Assembly (NCBI GenBank): GCA_017399305.1
Contig: JAFQDK010000053.1
Location: 1-64,000, forward strand
Reading direction: 5' to 3'
DNA: 64,000 nt
Origin: Clostridia bacterium
GTDB lineage: Bacteria > Bacillota > Clostridia > Oscillospirales > CAG-272
The notes below the pieces were generated by a model. The model was not told the origin of the DNA, did not search any database, and saw only the letters and a list, made by a program, of their open reading frames with translations. Shown in pieces: positions 37,052 through 44,661 of the stretch (the first letter of the stretch is position 1; each line of letters begins with the position of its first letter). The translations under genes were made by a program, and so were the position numbers.

Positions 37052-37789
37052 ATGAATATAATTTTAAACGGCGCTAACGGACGTATGGGCAAAGAAGTCC
37101 GTGCTGCTATCGAAAAAGACGGTACTCTCGGAGTTATCGCCGCTATTGATAAGAGCTATGAGCTTATGAATGCGGTGCAAATGACCAACTTTCCTGTTTA
37201 CGACATCGGCGCTGACGTTATAATTGATTTCTCGCATCATAGTGCAATTTATGAAGTTGCAGAGTACGCAGAAAAGTTTAATACGCCTGTTGTTCTTTGC
37301 ACTACAGGACAAACCGAAGAAGAACTTGCCGAAATACAAGCTCTTGCGAAAAACGTACCTGTTTTCTTTTCTGCCAATATGTCAATGGGGGTTGCGCTTC
37401 TCTGTGAACTTGCAAAAAAAAGTGCAGAGGTTCTTCCCGATGCAGAGATAGAGATAATAGAAAAGCATCACTCAGCAAAGCTTGATGCACCAAGCGGCAC
37501 AGCGTTGATGTTGGCAAATGCGATAAAGAGTGTGCGCGACAAGTTGAAATTTGTACTTGGACGTAACGGAAGACAAGCACGCGACAAAAATGAAATTGGT
37601 ATTCACGCGGTGCGCGCAGGCAGTATCGTTGGTGAGCATGAGGTTATCCTTGCTACAAAAAACGAAATCATTACTGTTTCACACAGTGCAATGAGCCGCT
37701 GCGTGTTTGCCGACGGCGCAATTGCCGCCGCAAAATGGATAAAAGGCAAGCCTGCCGGAATGTATACCATGCAGGATATGATAGGTTAA
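37052..37789 (+). CDS. dapB: 4-hydroxy-tetrahydrodipicolinate reductase
   Basis: 245 residues. Reduces the DapA product with NAD(P)H. The N-terminal Rossmann motif is LNGANGRMGKEV; the substrate signature IIEKHHSAKLDAPSGTA holds the catalytic His-His and Lys. Its ATG starts 1 bp after the dapA stop with no strong SD of its own, suggesting translational coupling. FSANMSMGV, typical of DapB, is present. Confidence 0.95.
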   Translation: MNIILNGANGRMGKEVRAAIEKDGTLGVIAAIDKSYELMNAVQMTNFPVYDIGADVIIDFSHHSAIYEVAEYAEKFNTPVVLCTTGQTEEELAEIQALAKNVPVFFSANMSMGVALLCELAKKSAEVLPDAEIEIIEKHHSAKLDAPSGTALMLANAIKSVRDKLKFVLGRNGRQARDKNEIGIHAVRAGSIVGEHEVILATKNEIITVSHSAMSRCVFADGAIAAAKWIKGKPAGMYTMQDMIG

Positions 37790-37793
37790 ATTT

Positions 37794-39089
37794 ATGTTAT
37801 ATTCCAATCTTTCAGTTAATGAAAAGGGGCATCTGACTATTGCCGGACTTGACGCCGTTACACTTGTAGAACAATACGGTTCTCCGCTTATGGTGCTTGA
37901 CGAAAACAAAGTGCGCGAAAACTGCCGCACCTATATTGATGCTGTTAAAAAATATCTGCCCACAGGGTCAAAACCGCTTTATGCCGGCAAGGCTTTCTGC
38001 TTTAAATCGCTTTACAATATAATTGAAAGCGAAGGCATGGGAGCTGATGTGGTGTCCCCCGGTGAGCTTTATGTGGTGAACGCGGCAAACTTCCCTCTTG
38101 AATATGTTTATTTCCACGGAAATAACAAGACCGACGAAGATATTACCTTTGCCATCAAAACCGGAATCGGCCGTTTTGTAGCAGATAATCGCGACGAACT
38201 TATTTCAATTGACCGCATTGCCGGCGAGAATGGCAAAAAGCAACGTGTTTTGCTTCGCCTTTCGCCCGGAATTGACCCACATACTCACGCTAAGATAAGC
38301 ACAGGGAACGTTGACTCAAAATTTGGTACAGCTATCGAAACAGGACAAGCCACGGAACTGCTCAAATTTGCTTTGACACTTAAAAATATCGAAGTTGAAG
38401 GATTCCACTGCCATATCGGTTCACAGATATTCGAAAGCGAGCCTTTCTGTGATGCGGCCGATATCATGCTTAGATTTGTCGCAGATGCAAAAGAAAACTT
38501 GGGATTTGAAACAAAGTATTTAAACCTTGGCGGTGGCTTCGGTGTGCGTTATGTTGAGTCACATCCCAAGATTGACATTGCAGACAACATCAAAAAACTC
38601 GGTGAGCATGTAAATGCCGCCTGTGAAAGATTTGGCATCACTGCTCCTGCGATTTTGCTTGAGCCGGGCAGAAGCATCGTTGCCGATACTTGCACTACCC
38701 TTTATAGAATCGGCAGCGTAAAAACAATCACAGGCTATAAGAGTTACGTTTCGATCGACGGCGGCATGACAGACAATCCTCGCTATGCGCTTTACGGTTC
38801 TGAATACACAGTGCTTAACGCATCGAAGGCAGACAAATCTGCCGACTTTGTTTGCACAATAGCCGGACGTTGCTGCGAAAGCGGCGACCTTATTCAGGAG
38901 GGGGTCAAAGTTGCATCTCCCGAGCGTGGCGACATTCTGGCTGTGCTCACCACAGGTGCATATAACTACTCAATGGCATCAAACTATAACCGCATCTGCC
39001 GCCCCGCTGTTATCATTGTCAAAGATGGCGAAACAAGAGTAGGGATACGACGCGAAACATTTGAAGATTTAATTAGATATGATATGTAA
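37794..39089 (+). CDS. lysA: Diaminopimelate decarboxylase
   Basis: 431 residues, 4 bp after dapB. PLP-dependent fold III enzyme that makes lysine from meso-diaminopimelate. The PLP lysine is K66 in YAGKAFCF; GFHCHIGSQI and LNLGGGFGVRY form the phosphate site, and the dimer-active-site motif CESGDLI carries the catalytic Cys. Enzymes between DapB and LysA are not encoded here, so the rest of the pathway lies elsewhere. Confidence 0.95.
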   Translation: MLYSNLSVNEKGHLTIAGLDAVTLVEQYGSPLMVLDENKVRENCRTYIDAVKKYLPTGSKPLYAGKAFCFKSLYNIIESEGMGADVVSPGELYVVNAANFPLEYVYFHGNNKTDEDITFAIKTGIGRFVADNRDELISIDRIAGENGKKQRVLLRLSPGIDPHTHAKISTGNVDSKFGTAIETGQATELLKFALTLKNIEVEGFHCHIGSQIFESEPFCDAADIMLRFVADAKENLGFETKYLNLGGGFGVRYVESHPKIDIADNIKKLGEHVNAACERFGITAPAILLEPGRSIVADTCTTLYRIGSVKTITGYKSYVSIDGGMTDNPRYALYGSEYTVLNASKADKSADFVCTIAGRCCESGDLIQEGVKVASPERGDILAVLTTGAYNYSMASNYNRICRPAVIIVKDGETRVGIRRETFEDLIRYDM

Positions 39090-39090
39090 A

Positions 39091-39116
39091 AAAGAGCCTT
39101 GCGGCTCTTTTTTATT
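39091..39116. terminator. Terminator between lysA and the SdpI-like gene
   Basis: AAAAGAGCC/GGCTCTTTT stem, TTGC loop, flanked by A and T tracts; usable from both sides. Confidence 0.85.
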
Positions 39117-39747
39117 TATGTTTTTTATAATATAAAAACGAGTACACGATTGGTGTTATTACCATAACGGAAACAGTGCATATAAAAACTATCCACGCAA
39201 ACTTAAAACACGAGCAAACTATAAGCACAAGTCCGCACACTACCCATAATACACCTGCAAAACGGTGGGTTGCATTCCAGTTGCCCTCATCATTCAATGT
39301 CCACGGTATTTTGATACCTATAGTATAGTTTTGGCGGCATTTTGGAAGATAGTTGCCTATTGCAAAAAACAGAATTCCGGTAAACAACATCATAACAGTT
39401 GAAACATTTACCATATAGCCAAGCGCGGTTAAATACATAAGCACACTTGTAAGTACAGAAAGTACCGGGCAAATCCAAAGCACAAGACCAAACGGCTTGT
39501 CTGTAATATTTTTGCGCTTGGGGTCAAGAGAAGTTGCCAAAACACAAATCAAATGCACTGCAAGTATAAACACAGGTATAAAGAATACTGCAAACGACTT
39601 TGAACTCCAGCCGTCAGCCGTGCCGTCTTTACCAAAATGCGTAGGAACTTGATCAGGCAATTTATCCCAAAGTAACAATCCGGCAAATATCGGTAAAAGT
39701 ATAATAATTGATGAGATAATAATTATTGGTAGCTTTCTTTTAATCAT
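39112..39747 (-). CDS. SdpI-family membrane protein
   Basis: 211 residues, six membrane segments. The N-terminal DUF1648-type hairpin LPDQVPTHFGKDGTADGWSS and the C-terminal SdpI block (IGNYLPKCRQNYTIGIKIPW, TLNDEGNWNATHRFAG) are both clear. In B. subtilis SdpI gives immunity to the SdpC toxin and signals to SdpR. No toxin gene is seen here, as in most clostridial copies. It overlaps the upstream ArsR-type gene by 8 bp. Confidence 0.9.
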   Translation of the reverse strand: MIKRKLPIIIISSIIILLPIFAGLLLWDKLPDQVPTHFGKDGTADGWSSKSFAVFFIPVFILAVHLICVLATSLDPKRKNITDKPFGLVLWICPVLSVLTSVLMYLTALGYMVNVSTVMMLFTGILFFAIGNYLPKCRQNYTIGIKIPWTLNDEGNWNATHRFAGVLWVVCGLVLIVCSCFKFAWIVFICTVSVMVITPIVYSFLYYKKHK

Positions 39748-40012
39748 TGTTCTCTCCCTTCAGCTCACTTATCCAAAGCAAGATTTCTTCAAGAACGGAA
39801 GTATTGAGCTCATAATAAATATATTTTCCGTCACGGGTATCATAAATAAGATCGGCTTCTTTAAGTACCGACAAATGACGCGAAACAGCCGCGCCGCTGA
39901 CATTAAAACGTTCGCAAATCTCACCTGCTGACATTTTTCCACTCTTTAACAGATTCAAAATCTCACGTCGGGTTGTATCTGCAAGTGCGCGCATCGTATT
40001 ATGAAGCCCCAT
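39740..40012 (-). CDS. ArsR-type repressor (SdpR-like)
   Basis: 90 residues: a winged HTH, LADTTRREILNLLKSGKMSA, then GEICERFNVSGAAVSRHLSV and the DGKYIYYELN wing. No metal-binding Cys pair is visible, unlike metal-sensing ArsR. The overlapping SdpI-type partner and the perfect palindrome just upstream point to an SdpRI-style autorepressor that is relieved when the membrane partner binds its ligand. Confidence 0.9.
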   Translation of the reverse strand: MGLHNTMRALADTTRREILNLLKSGKMSAGEICERFNVSGAAVSRHLSVLKEADLIYDTRDGKYIYYELNTSVLEEILLWISELKGENND

Positions 40013-40024
40013 AGTATCGCCCTT

Positions 40025-40055
40025 TCATTTAACATTTAACTTAAATGTTAAATGA
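40025..40055. promoter_or_regulatory. Perfect 15-bp palindromic operator of the SdpR-like repressor
   Basis: TCATTTAACATTTAA (40025-40039), one C, then its exact complement (40041-40055), ending 13 bp before the repressor start. Each arm itself holds two half-sites CATTTAA / ACATTTAA. Length and position fit an ArsR-family operator. Confidence 0.8.
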
Positions 40056-40089
40056 ATTATAGCATATACGTTTTAGTATGTCAATAAAA

Positions 40090-40112
40090 AAAGGCAGTAA
40101 AATACTGCCTTT
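40090..40112 (-). terminator. Terminator of the two-component operon
   Basis: AAAGGCAGTA/TACTGCCTTT stem, 3-nt loop; the stem overlaps the stop codon of the 40111-40479 gene. Confidence 0.8.
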
Positions 40113-40479
40113 ATTTCATAAGCTCATTTGTAAGTCGCAGGATTTCAGGGGCGATTCTTTCGCGCTCCTTTTTTACTGTGTGCTTATAAATGGGATACGC
40201 AAGCGAAAGAAGCACGATACCAACTATGCCAACTGCTATACCGGATACAAACATTTCCCACACCATAGCAAGACTCATTCCACCGCCCATGATAAGTGCT
40301 CCGATAATGCCAACTGCTATCGAGAGTATATTCGCCTTATCGGTAACACTTTTATCAAGACGGCGAAGTTTTATAAGATTATCCTCTTCCTCTTCTGCTA
40401 TATACTTTTTTCTTATGCGTCTAATCTCCTCCTGCTGCTTTGCAGAATAGGTATATTTAAACGTATCTTTGTTTTCCAT
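40111..40479 (-). CDS. Two-TM protein of the two-component operon (paralogue A)
   Basis: 122 residues: a charged N-terminal helix (YSAKQQEEIRRIRKKYIAEE), two membrane segments (about 48-70, 75-95) with GALIMGGGMSLAMVW between, and a charged C-terminal helix (KERERIAPEILRLTNELMK). Its counterpart at 43253-43615 has the same layout and matching motifs (VMGSGMSLVM, YPIYK, KIMNK). The start overlaps the 6-TM gene by 23 bp. Family unknown; possibly an accessory or output protein of the sensor kinase. Confidence 0.75.
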   Translation of the reverse strand: MENKDTFKYTYSAKQQEEIRRIRKKYIAEEEEDNLIKLRRLDKSVTDKANILSIAVGIIGALIMGGGMSLAMVWEMFVSGIAVGIVGIVLLSLAYPIYKHTVKKERERIAPEILRLTNELMK

Positions 40480-41161
40480 TTTTAATTCTCCTGATTTCAG
40501 AATTTGTATGTACTATCATATAAATTGACAGTATAATTACCGTTATGCTTACGCCTGCGCCTGTCAGCATTATCATTAGCCGCTGGCTTTCCACTGCCAT
40601 TTCTGCGCCAAACTGCGAAAACATCGCCGTTTCAAGCGAAATCATAGAAACGAGCGCCGCAGAAAGCGTGATTATCTTTGTTATCATCATAACAGGGCTG
40701 TTGTATTTGCGATATCTCACAAGATTTACTATGGCAAGTGTGGTGATATAAAATGTATATGTTGCCATTGCGTATATCAAAACCCCCTTATACTCTGATC
40801 CTTTATCCCGATACAGTATCATCAAAACCGCACCCGAAAGCACGATATTAACCGTCAAGAGAATATATGAGCAAAGTTTTGCACGGCGAAGCTCACCAAA
40901 TCTATCGTTTCCTATTCCCTTTGCACGGATATAATTTGCAATCAACAAGCGCATTGTCACAAGTATAGAATAATAGACCGCAAGCACAACAAACCACATT
41001 GAACGGGAAAGAAAAAAAGAAATGATGTTTACTATAATATAAAACAGATTAAACAGCAATGAGGCGTTGACCGAAACCTCTGTTCTAAATCTCACATCAT
41101 TAATATAGCGATTACCAACGGGATTTCCCAAAATTCTATCTTTAATTCCTTTAAAAAACAT
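40457..41161 (-). CDS. Six-TM membrane protein of unknown function
   Basis: 234 residues, about six hydrophobic segments (ASLLFNLFYIIVNIISFFLS, MWFVVLAVYYSILVTMRLLI, LLTVNIVLSGAVLMILY, VLIYAMATYTFYITTLAIV and two more). The N-terminus and the C-terminal tail RRIKNGKQRYV are polar. It follows the histidine kinase stop by one base and overlaps the next gene, so it belongs to the operon. No family is recognised; a transport or signal-accessory role is possible. Confidence 0.7.
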   Translation of the reverse strand: MFFKGIKDRILGNPVGNRYINDVRFRTEVSVNASLLFNLFYIIVNIISFFLSRSMWFVVLAVYYSILVTMRLLIANYIRAKGIGNDRFGELRRAKLCSYILLTVNIVLSGAVLMILYRDKGSEYKGVLIYAMATYTFYITTLAIVNLVRYRKYNSPVMMITKIITLSAALVSMISLETAMFSQFGAEMAVESQRLMIMLTGAGVSITVIILSIYMIVHTNSEIRRIKNGKQRYV

Positions 41162-41162
41162 T

Positions 41163-42236
41163 TTATTCTCTCCGAATACGTACAGTAAAGGTACTTCCCT
41201 TTCCAGCTTCGCTTTCTACGCTGATTTCGCCGTGAACAATATCGACAACACGTTTGACAAGTGAAAGACCAAGACCGTTGCCTGCAGAAGCGTGTGAGGT
41301 ATCTCCCTGATAGAATTTTTCAAATATATGCGCGCCGACCTCAGAAGACATTCCGCATCCGGTGTCGATAACTTTTATCACCGCATGATTGGCAGTAGCG
41401 GTAAGAGAAACCGAAACCTTGCCGCCGCTCTCTGTAAACTTGAATGCATTGGAAAAGAGGTTATTCCACACCAACGAAAGCAGTTCTGCATCCGCATTGA
41501 CAATAACATTTTCTGCAATATCGGTTCCTATCTCGATATCTTTACTTTCCCACACACTTTCATATTGCAAAAGGCATTCACAAAGCTGTTCACTAAGGTC
41601 ATATTCCTCAGTTTTGGGATATATCTGCTGATTTTCAAGTCGGTTTAATCTAAATATATTGGTCATCAAATCCGCAAGACGACGTGAACCGTCAGTGACA
41701 GCTTTTGCATATTCGATGCGTTTTTCATCAGAAAGCTCTGGCGCTTGCAAGAGTGTGCCGTAATTCTGCATAACCGCAAGCGGAGTTTTCATCTCGTGCG
41801 AAACATTCGCAATAAAGTCAACGCGAAGAGTTTCCACACTTCCGAGTTCCTCAGCCATTTTATTAAAACACTCGATTACTTCATTAAAAGTATCATCAAG
41901 TCCGAGTCTGCTTTGCGGTTTTATTCTCACCGAAAAGTCGCCTTTCATTATTTTATCGGCGGCATCAGTAATGCGTTTTACAGGTTTTTCAACCGTATAC
42001 TTTCTACGCACTGTATCTAACATACTGAATATTAGACTAAGCAGAACTACATTTAAAAAAGTAATCTTAGCGGCACTTGCTATATTGTCATCTGTCAATA
42101 CTATCCCCAAACTTTTTGCCATTGTAGAAACAAAAAGCATAGTACAACATGTGATGACAAAGGCAACAAGCAGAAAAAATGAAAAGTAGTTATTTATCCA
42201 TTTCAGAACCGCTTTTAGTTTATTATCATTTTTCAT
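41163..42236 (-). CDS. Sensor histidine kinase
   Basis: 357 residues. Two N-terminal TM helices (about 18-42, 57-73) enclose only a short outer loop, so the signal is probably sensed in the membrane. HAMP at ~80-130, phospho-acceptor H147 in NVSHEMKTPL, N box NNLFSNAFKF, G1 DTGCGMSSEVG and G2 GNGLGLSLVKR are all present. Overlaps the response regulator gene by 4 bp (ATGA). The intramembrane-sensing type often responds to envelope stress or antimicrobial peptides. Confidence 0.93.
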   Translation of the reverse strand: MKNDNKLKAVLKWINNYFSFFLLVAFVITCCTMLFVSTMAKSLGIVLTDDNIASAAKITFLNVVLLSLIFSMLDTVRRKYTVEKPVKRITDAADKIMKGDFSVRIKPQSRLGLDDTFNEVIECFNKMAEELGSVETLRVDFIANVSHEMKTPLAVMQNYGTLLQAPELSDEKRIEYAKAVTDGSRRLADLMTNIFRLNRLENQQIYPKTEEYDLSEQLCECLLQYESVWESKDIEIGTDIAENVIVNADAELLSLVWNNLFSNAFKFTESGGKVSVSLTATANHAVIKVIDTGCGMSSEVGAHIFEKFYQGDTSHASAGNGLGLSLVKRVVDIVHGEISVESEAGKGSTFTVRIRRE

Positions 42237-42904
42237 TTTATCACCGCCTTGTAACCAAGTCCATGAACAGTGACAATTTCAAAATCGTTACAATCGGCAA
42301 GTTTTCCGCGTAGTTTTGTCATATACACATCTACAGTACGAGGACCCGATGCGGTATCGGCGTCCCAAAACTCATCCATAAGCTGTGTTCTTGTGAATGT
42401 CTTTTTTGGATATGAAAGCAGTTTGTAAAGCAAACTGAATTCCCTTGCAGTGAGCGTTATTTCATCGTCACCGAGATAAGCTGTATGCTCGTCCATATCC
42501 ATTTTGAAATCACCTACGGTAAGTGTGCGGCTTGATGCTATCTTGGCACGGCGAAGAAGCGCGCCTATGCGCAAAAAGAGTTCGTCAAGGTCAATTGGCT
42601 TTACCATATAATCATCAATGCCTACGCGAAATCCGCGCTGTTTGGAAGCAAAATCATCACGCGCAGTCATAAACAGTATCGGTATATCTGCGTTAAGTGA
42701 ACGTACGGTTTTAGCAAACTCAAAGCCATCTATATTCGGCATCATAACATCTGACACAATAAGATCAAACACATTGTCGTACATCGCATCATATGCTTCT
42801 TCTGCGCCAAGGCATCCGGTTGCTTCATATCCGCTGTTATTGAGGAACTGGCATACCGAGCGATTGAGTTCCCTATCATCTTCTACTACCAATATTTTAA
42901 ACAT
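42233..42904 (-). CDS. OmpR/PhoB-family response regulator
   Basis: 223 residues from ATG 42904, set by AGGAGG; the in-frame extension to 42958 has none. Receiver phospho-acceptor D52 (DLIVSDVMMP), acidic pocket VVEDD and switch Lys in DYMVKPIDLDE. C-terminal winged helix: TLTAREFSLLYKLLSYPKKT, then RTVDVYMTKLRGKL. Cognate of the overlapping kinase. Tandem TTAACA boxes in its own promoter and ahead of 43615 suggest self-activation and control of the paralogue gene. Confidence 0.94.
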   Translation of the reverse strand: MFKILVVEDDRELNRSVCQFLNNSGYEATGCLGAEEAYDAMYDNVFDLIVSDVMMPNIDGFEFAKTVRSLNADIPILFMTARDDFASKQRGFRVGIDDYMVKPIDLDELFLRIGALLRRAKIASSRTLTVGDFKMDMDEHTAYLGDDEITLTAREFSLLYKLLSYPKKTFTRTQLMDEFWDADTASGPRTVDVYMTKLRGKLADCNDFEIVTVHGLGYKAVIK

Positions 42905-42946
42905 GGATGAGCCTCCTGAGTCTAAATGTACTTTAGTATAACATAT

Positions 42947-42991
42947 AGTAACACTCAAATGTTAACAAAATGTTAACATTTGAGTGTTACT
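42947..42991 (-). promoter_or_regulatory. 21-bp perfect inverted repeat with TTAACA boxes at the response-regulator promoter
   Basis: Arms 42947-42967 and 42971-42991 are exact complements with an AAA spacer. The inner ends are palindromic TGTTAACA, giving TTAACA-N5-TTAACA repeats with an 11-bp period. A -10-like TATACT lies at 42935-42940 (minus strand). No T tract follows, so an operator rather than a terminator. Confidence 0.75.
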
Positions 42992-42995
42992 AACT

Positions 42996-43241
42996 TTATC
43001 TTTTTATAGCATCGATGCGCGCCTTAGCCGCTTCGGTTCTCTCTTTTGCTTCTGCAATCTGCTTATCGCGCTCTCTTTGCATAAGCTCTTTGCGCTTTTC
43101 CGGATTGCGCATTGCCTTGGCTTCTTCCCACTGTGCCTTGGATTCTGCCTTTGCTGCCTCAAAGTTTGCCTTATCTACCTCGTGCTGTGCCTTTGCACTT
43201 TCTTTCATATCTTTAAATGCGTTCTTAAAAAAGTTTAACAT
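42996..43241 (-). CDS. Small, highly charged helical protein
   Basis: 81 residues, one continuous amphipathic helix rich in Ala, Lys and Glu (ANFEAAKAESKAQWEEAKAM, RERDKQIAEAKERTEAAKAR). The N-terminus MLNFFKNAFKDM is a short amphipathic stretch that could bind the membrane. No family known to me; it lies between the 2-TM paralogue and the two-component genes and probably belongs to the same response. Confidence 0.7.
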   Translation of the reverse strand: MLNFFKNAFKDMKESAKAQHEVDKANFEAAKAESKAQWEEAKAMRNPEKRKELMQRERDKQIAEAKERTEAAKARIDAIKR

Positions 43242-43252
43242 TGTTTTTCTCC

Positions 43253-43615
43253 TTACTTATTCATTATCTTTTCGCTGAGGGCTATTATTTCTTTAGCATG
43301 CTTTGCTTTTCTTTCGGCAAGCATCTTCTTATATATCGGATATGTCAAAAGTGCCATCGCCATGCCGATAACTCCTACGACAATTCCGGGCACCATTGCA
43401 TTTGCGATGCCAATAGTCGCGCCGATATCTGTCATTACAAGACTCATTCCGCTTCCCATTACAATTGCAGAGATGCTGCCGAATACATATGCAAACACAT
43501 TTGCCGGACGCTTTGCTTTTGCATCAAGTGCGCGGAGCTCGTCAAGTTCGGTGATTTCTTTTGCTGTGTACTGTGCGCGGATATTCTGTGCGATAAAATT
43601 CTTGTCGTTGTTCAT
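43253..43615 (-). CDS. Two-TM protein of the two-component locus (paralogue B)
   Basis: 120 residues, AGAGGT before ATG. N-terminal charged helix, TM segments at about 42-62 and 75-95 with VMGSGMSLVMTDIGATIGIA between, then YPIYKKMLAERKAKHAKEII. Same architecture as the protein at 40111-40479, hence a duplicated family bracketing the sensor system. TTAACA boxes precede its -10 (TAGAAT, 43650-43655, minus strand), so it is a probable regulon member. Confidence 0.75.
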   Translation of the reverse strand: MNNDKNFIAQNIRAQYTAKEITELDELRALDAKAKRPANVFAYVFGSISAIVMGSGMSLVMTDIGATIGIANAMVPGIVVGVIGMAMALLTYPIYKKMLAERKAKHAKEIIALSEKIMNK

Positions 43616-43686
43616 TTGGTGTTACCTCTTTCATTTGTTTTGTGACCTTATTCTACCGCTGAGTTGTTATTTAATTTTTTAAAAAT

Positions 43687-43703
43687 TGTTAACGATATGT
43701 TAA
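43687..43703 (-). promoter_or_regulatory. TTAACA direct-repeat boxes upstream of paralogue B
   Basis: On the minus strand TTAACA-TATCG-TTAACA, period 11 bp, at about -43 to -59 of the predicted start. The same arrangement occurs at the response-regulator promoter; OmpR-family activators bind such repeats near the -35. Confidence 0.65.
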
Positions 43704-43713
43704 TTTTGAAAAT

Positions 43714-43827
43714 AAATTAATGTTTACGAAATTACGGCGACGCACCAACATGTGGTGGGCAATGCGACCAAAGGTCGTTATTCCCCACGGTTTGTAGTTT
43801 CCAATTTGCAACGCTAAACATTAATTT
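43714..43827. repeat. 114-bp structured element with 13-bp terminal inverted repeats
   Basis: AAATTAATGTTTA (43714-43726) and its exact complement (43815-43827) bound the element. AAATT/AATTT extends the pairing inward, and a long imperfect hairpin lies inside (about 43752-43788, CGACC-AAA-GGTCG apex). It is more GC-rich than its flanks and codes for nothing visible. It could be a MITE or a folded small RNA; neither is proven. Confidence 0.55.
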
Positions 43828-43849
43828 ACCTTATAATACTACACAGAAA

Positions 43850-43876
43850 AAGCACCAAGCGTTTTGCTTGGTGCTT
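43850..43876 (-). terminator. Terminator of the trp transporter operon
   Basis: AAGCACCAAGC/GCTTGGTGCTT stem with a 5-nt loop; a T5 tract follows on the minus strand. Confidence 0.88.
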
Positions 43877-43881
43877 AACAA

Positions 43882-44661
43882 TTATACTTTATTTCCGACT
43901 TCGATGCTGATCTTATTGAAGATATTAAGAAGATCATCAACACAGGCGTTTTTCTTTTCATCGCCGCGAATATCAACAATGCATTTACCCTCATGCATCA
44001 TTATAAGTCGCGTTCCGTACTCAATGGCAAAGCGGAGATTGTGCGTTACCATAAGTGATGTAATCTTGCTCTTATGCACAAACTTATCTGTAAGATGCAT
44101 TACCGTTTCGGAAGACTTTGGGTCGAGGGCGGCGGTATGCTCATCAAGAATAAGCATATCAAGATCTGTCATATTTGCAATAACAAGTGCAAGTGCCTGT
44201 CTCTGTCCGCCACTGAGAGAACCGACAAGGGTATTCATTCTGTTTTCAAGCCCCATCTCACATTCTTCAAGCAATGTGCGATAATACTCAATACGCTTTG
44301 AATTAACGGCGCGAGTGAGTCCGAAAATTTTGTTTTTATTATCGGCAAGCGCCATGTTTTCAAGTATCGTAAGATTGGCACAAGTGCCCATCTTGGGGTC
44401 CTGAAATACTCTGCCGATGCGCTCCGCACGACGATACTCGCTCATTTTTGTGAGGTCCTTGCCATCAAACACGATTCTGCCGGAGTCGGGAACAAGTGAG
44501 CCGCAGATAAGATTCAACATTGTTGTCTTACCACTACCGTTTGATCCGATGACGGAAACAAACTCGCCCTCTTCTATTTTAAGATTGAAGTTATCGAACA
44601 ATACCGACTCATCAGGAGTACCCTTATTAAAGGTAAGAGATATGTTTTCGAGTTCAAGCAT
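43882..44661 (-). CDS. trpZ: ABC transporter ATPase, tryptophan uptake type
   Basis: 259 residues. Walker A GSNGSGKTTMLNL, signature LSGGQRQALAL, Walker B DLDMLILDEHTAALD and switch His in MVTHN are canonical. It energises the permease encoded just upstream, overlapping by 8 bp. Assignment to tryptophan rests on the operon order and the Trp-type T-box leader, not on the ATPase sequence. Confidence 0.85.
   Translation of the reverse strand: MLELENISLTFNKGTPDESVLFDNFNLKIEEGEFVSVIGSNGSGKTTMLNLICGSLVPDSGRIVFDGKDLTKMSEYRRAERIGRVFQDPKMGTCANLTILENMALADNKNKIFGLTRAVNSKRIEYYRTLLEECEMGLENRMNTLVGSLSGGQRQALALVIANMTDLDMLILDEHTAALDPKSSETVMHLTDKFVHKSKITSLMVTHNLRFAIEYGTRLIMMHEGKCIVDIRGDEKKNACVDDLLNIFNKISIEVGNKV

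Noticed and set aside
42947..42991. Intrinsic terminator
   Set aside because: The stem is perfect but no T tract follows on either strand.
43714..43827. Retron ncRNA
   Set aside because: Inverted ends and hairpins are suggestive, but no reverse transcriptase gene lies in the window.
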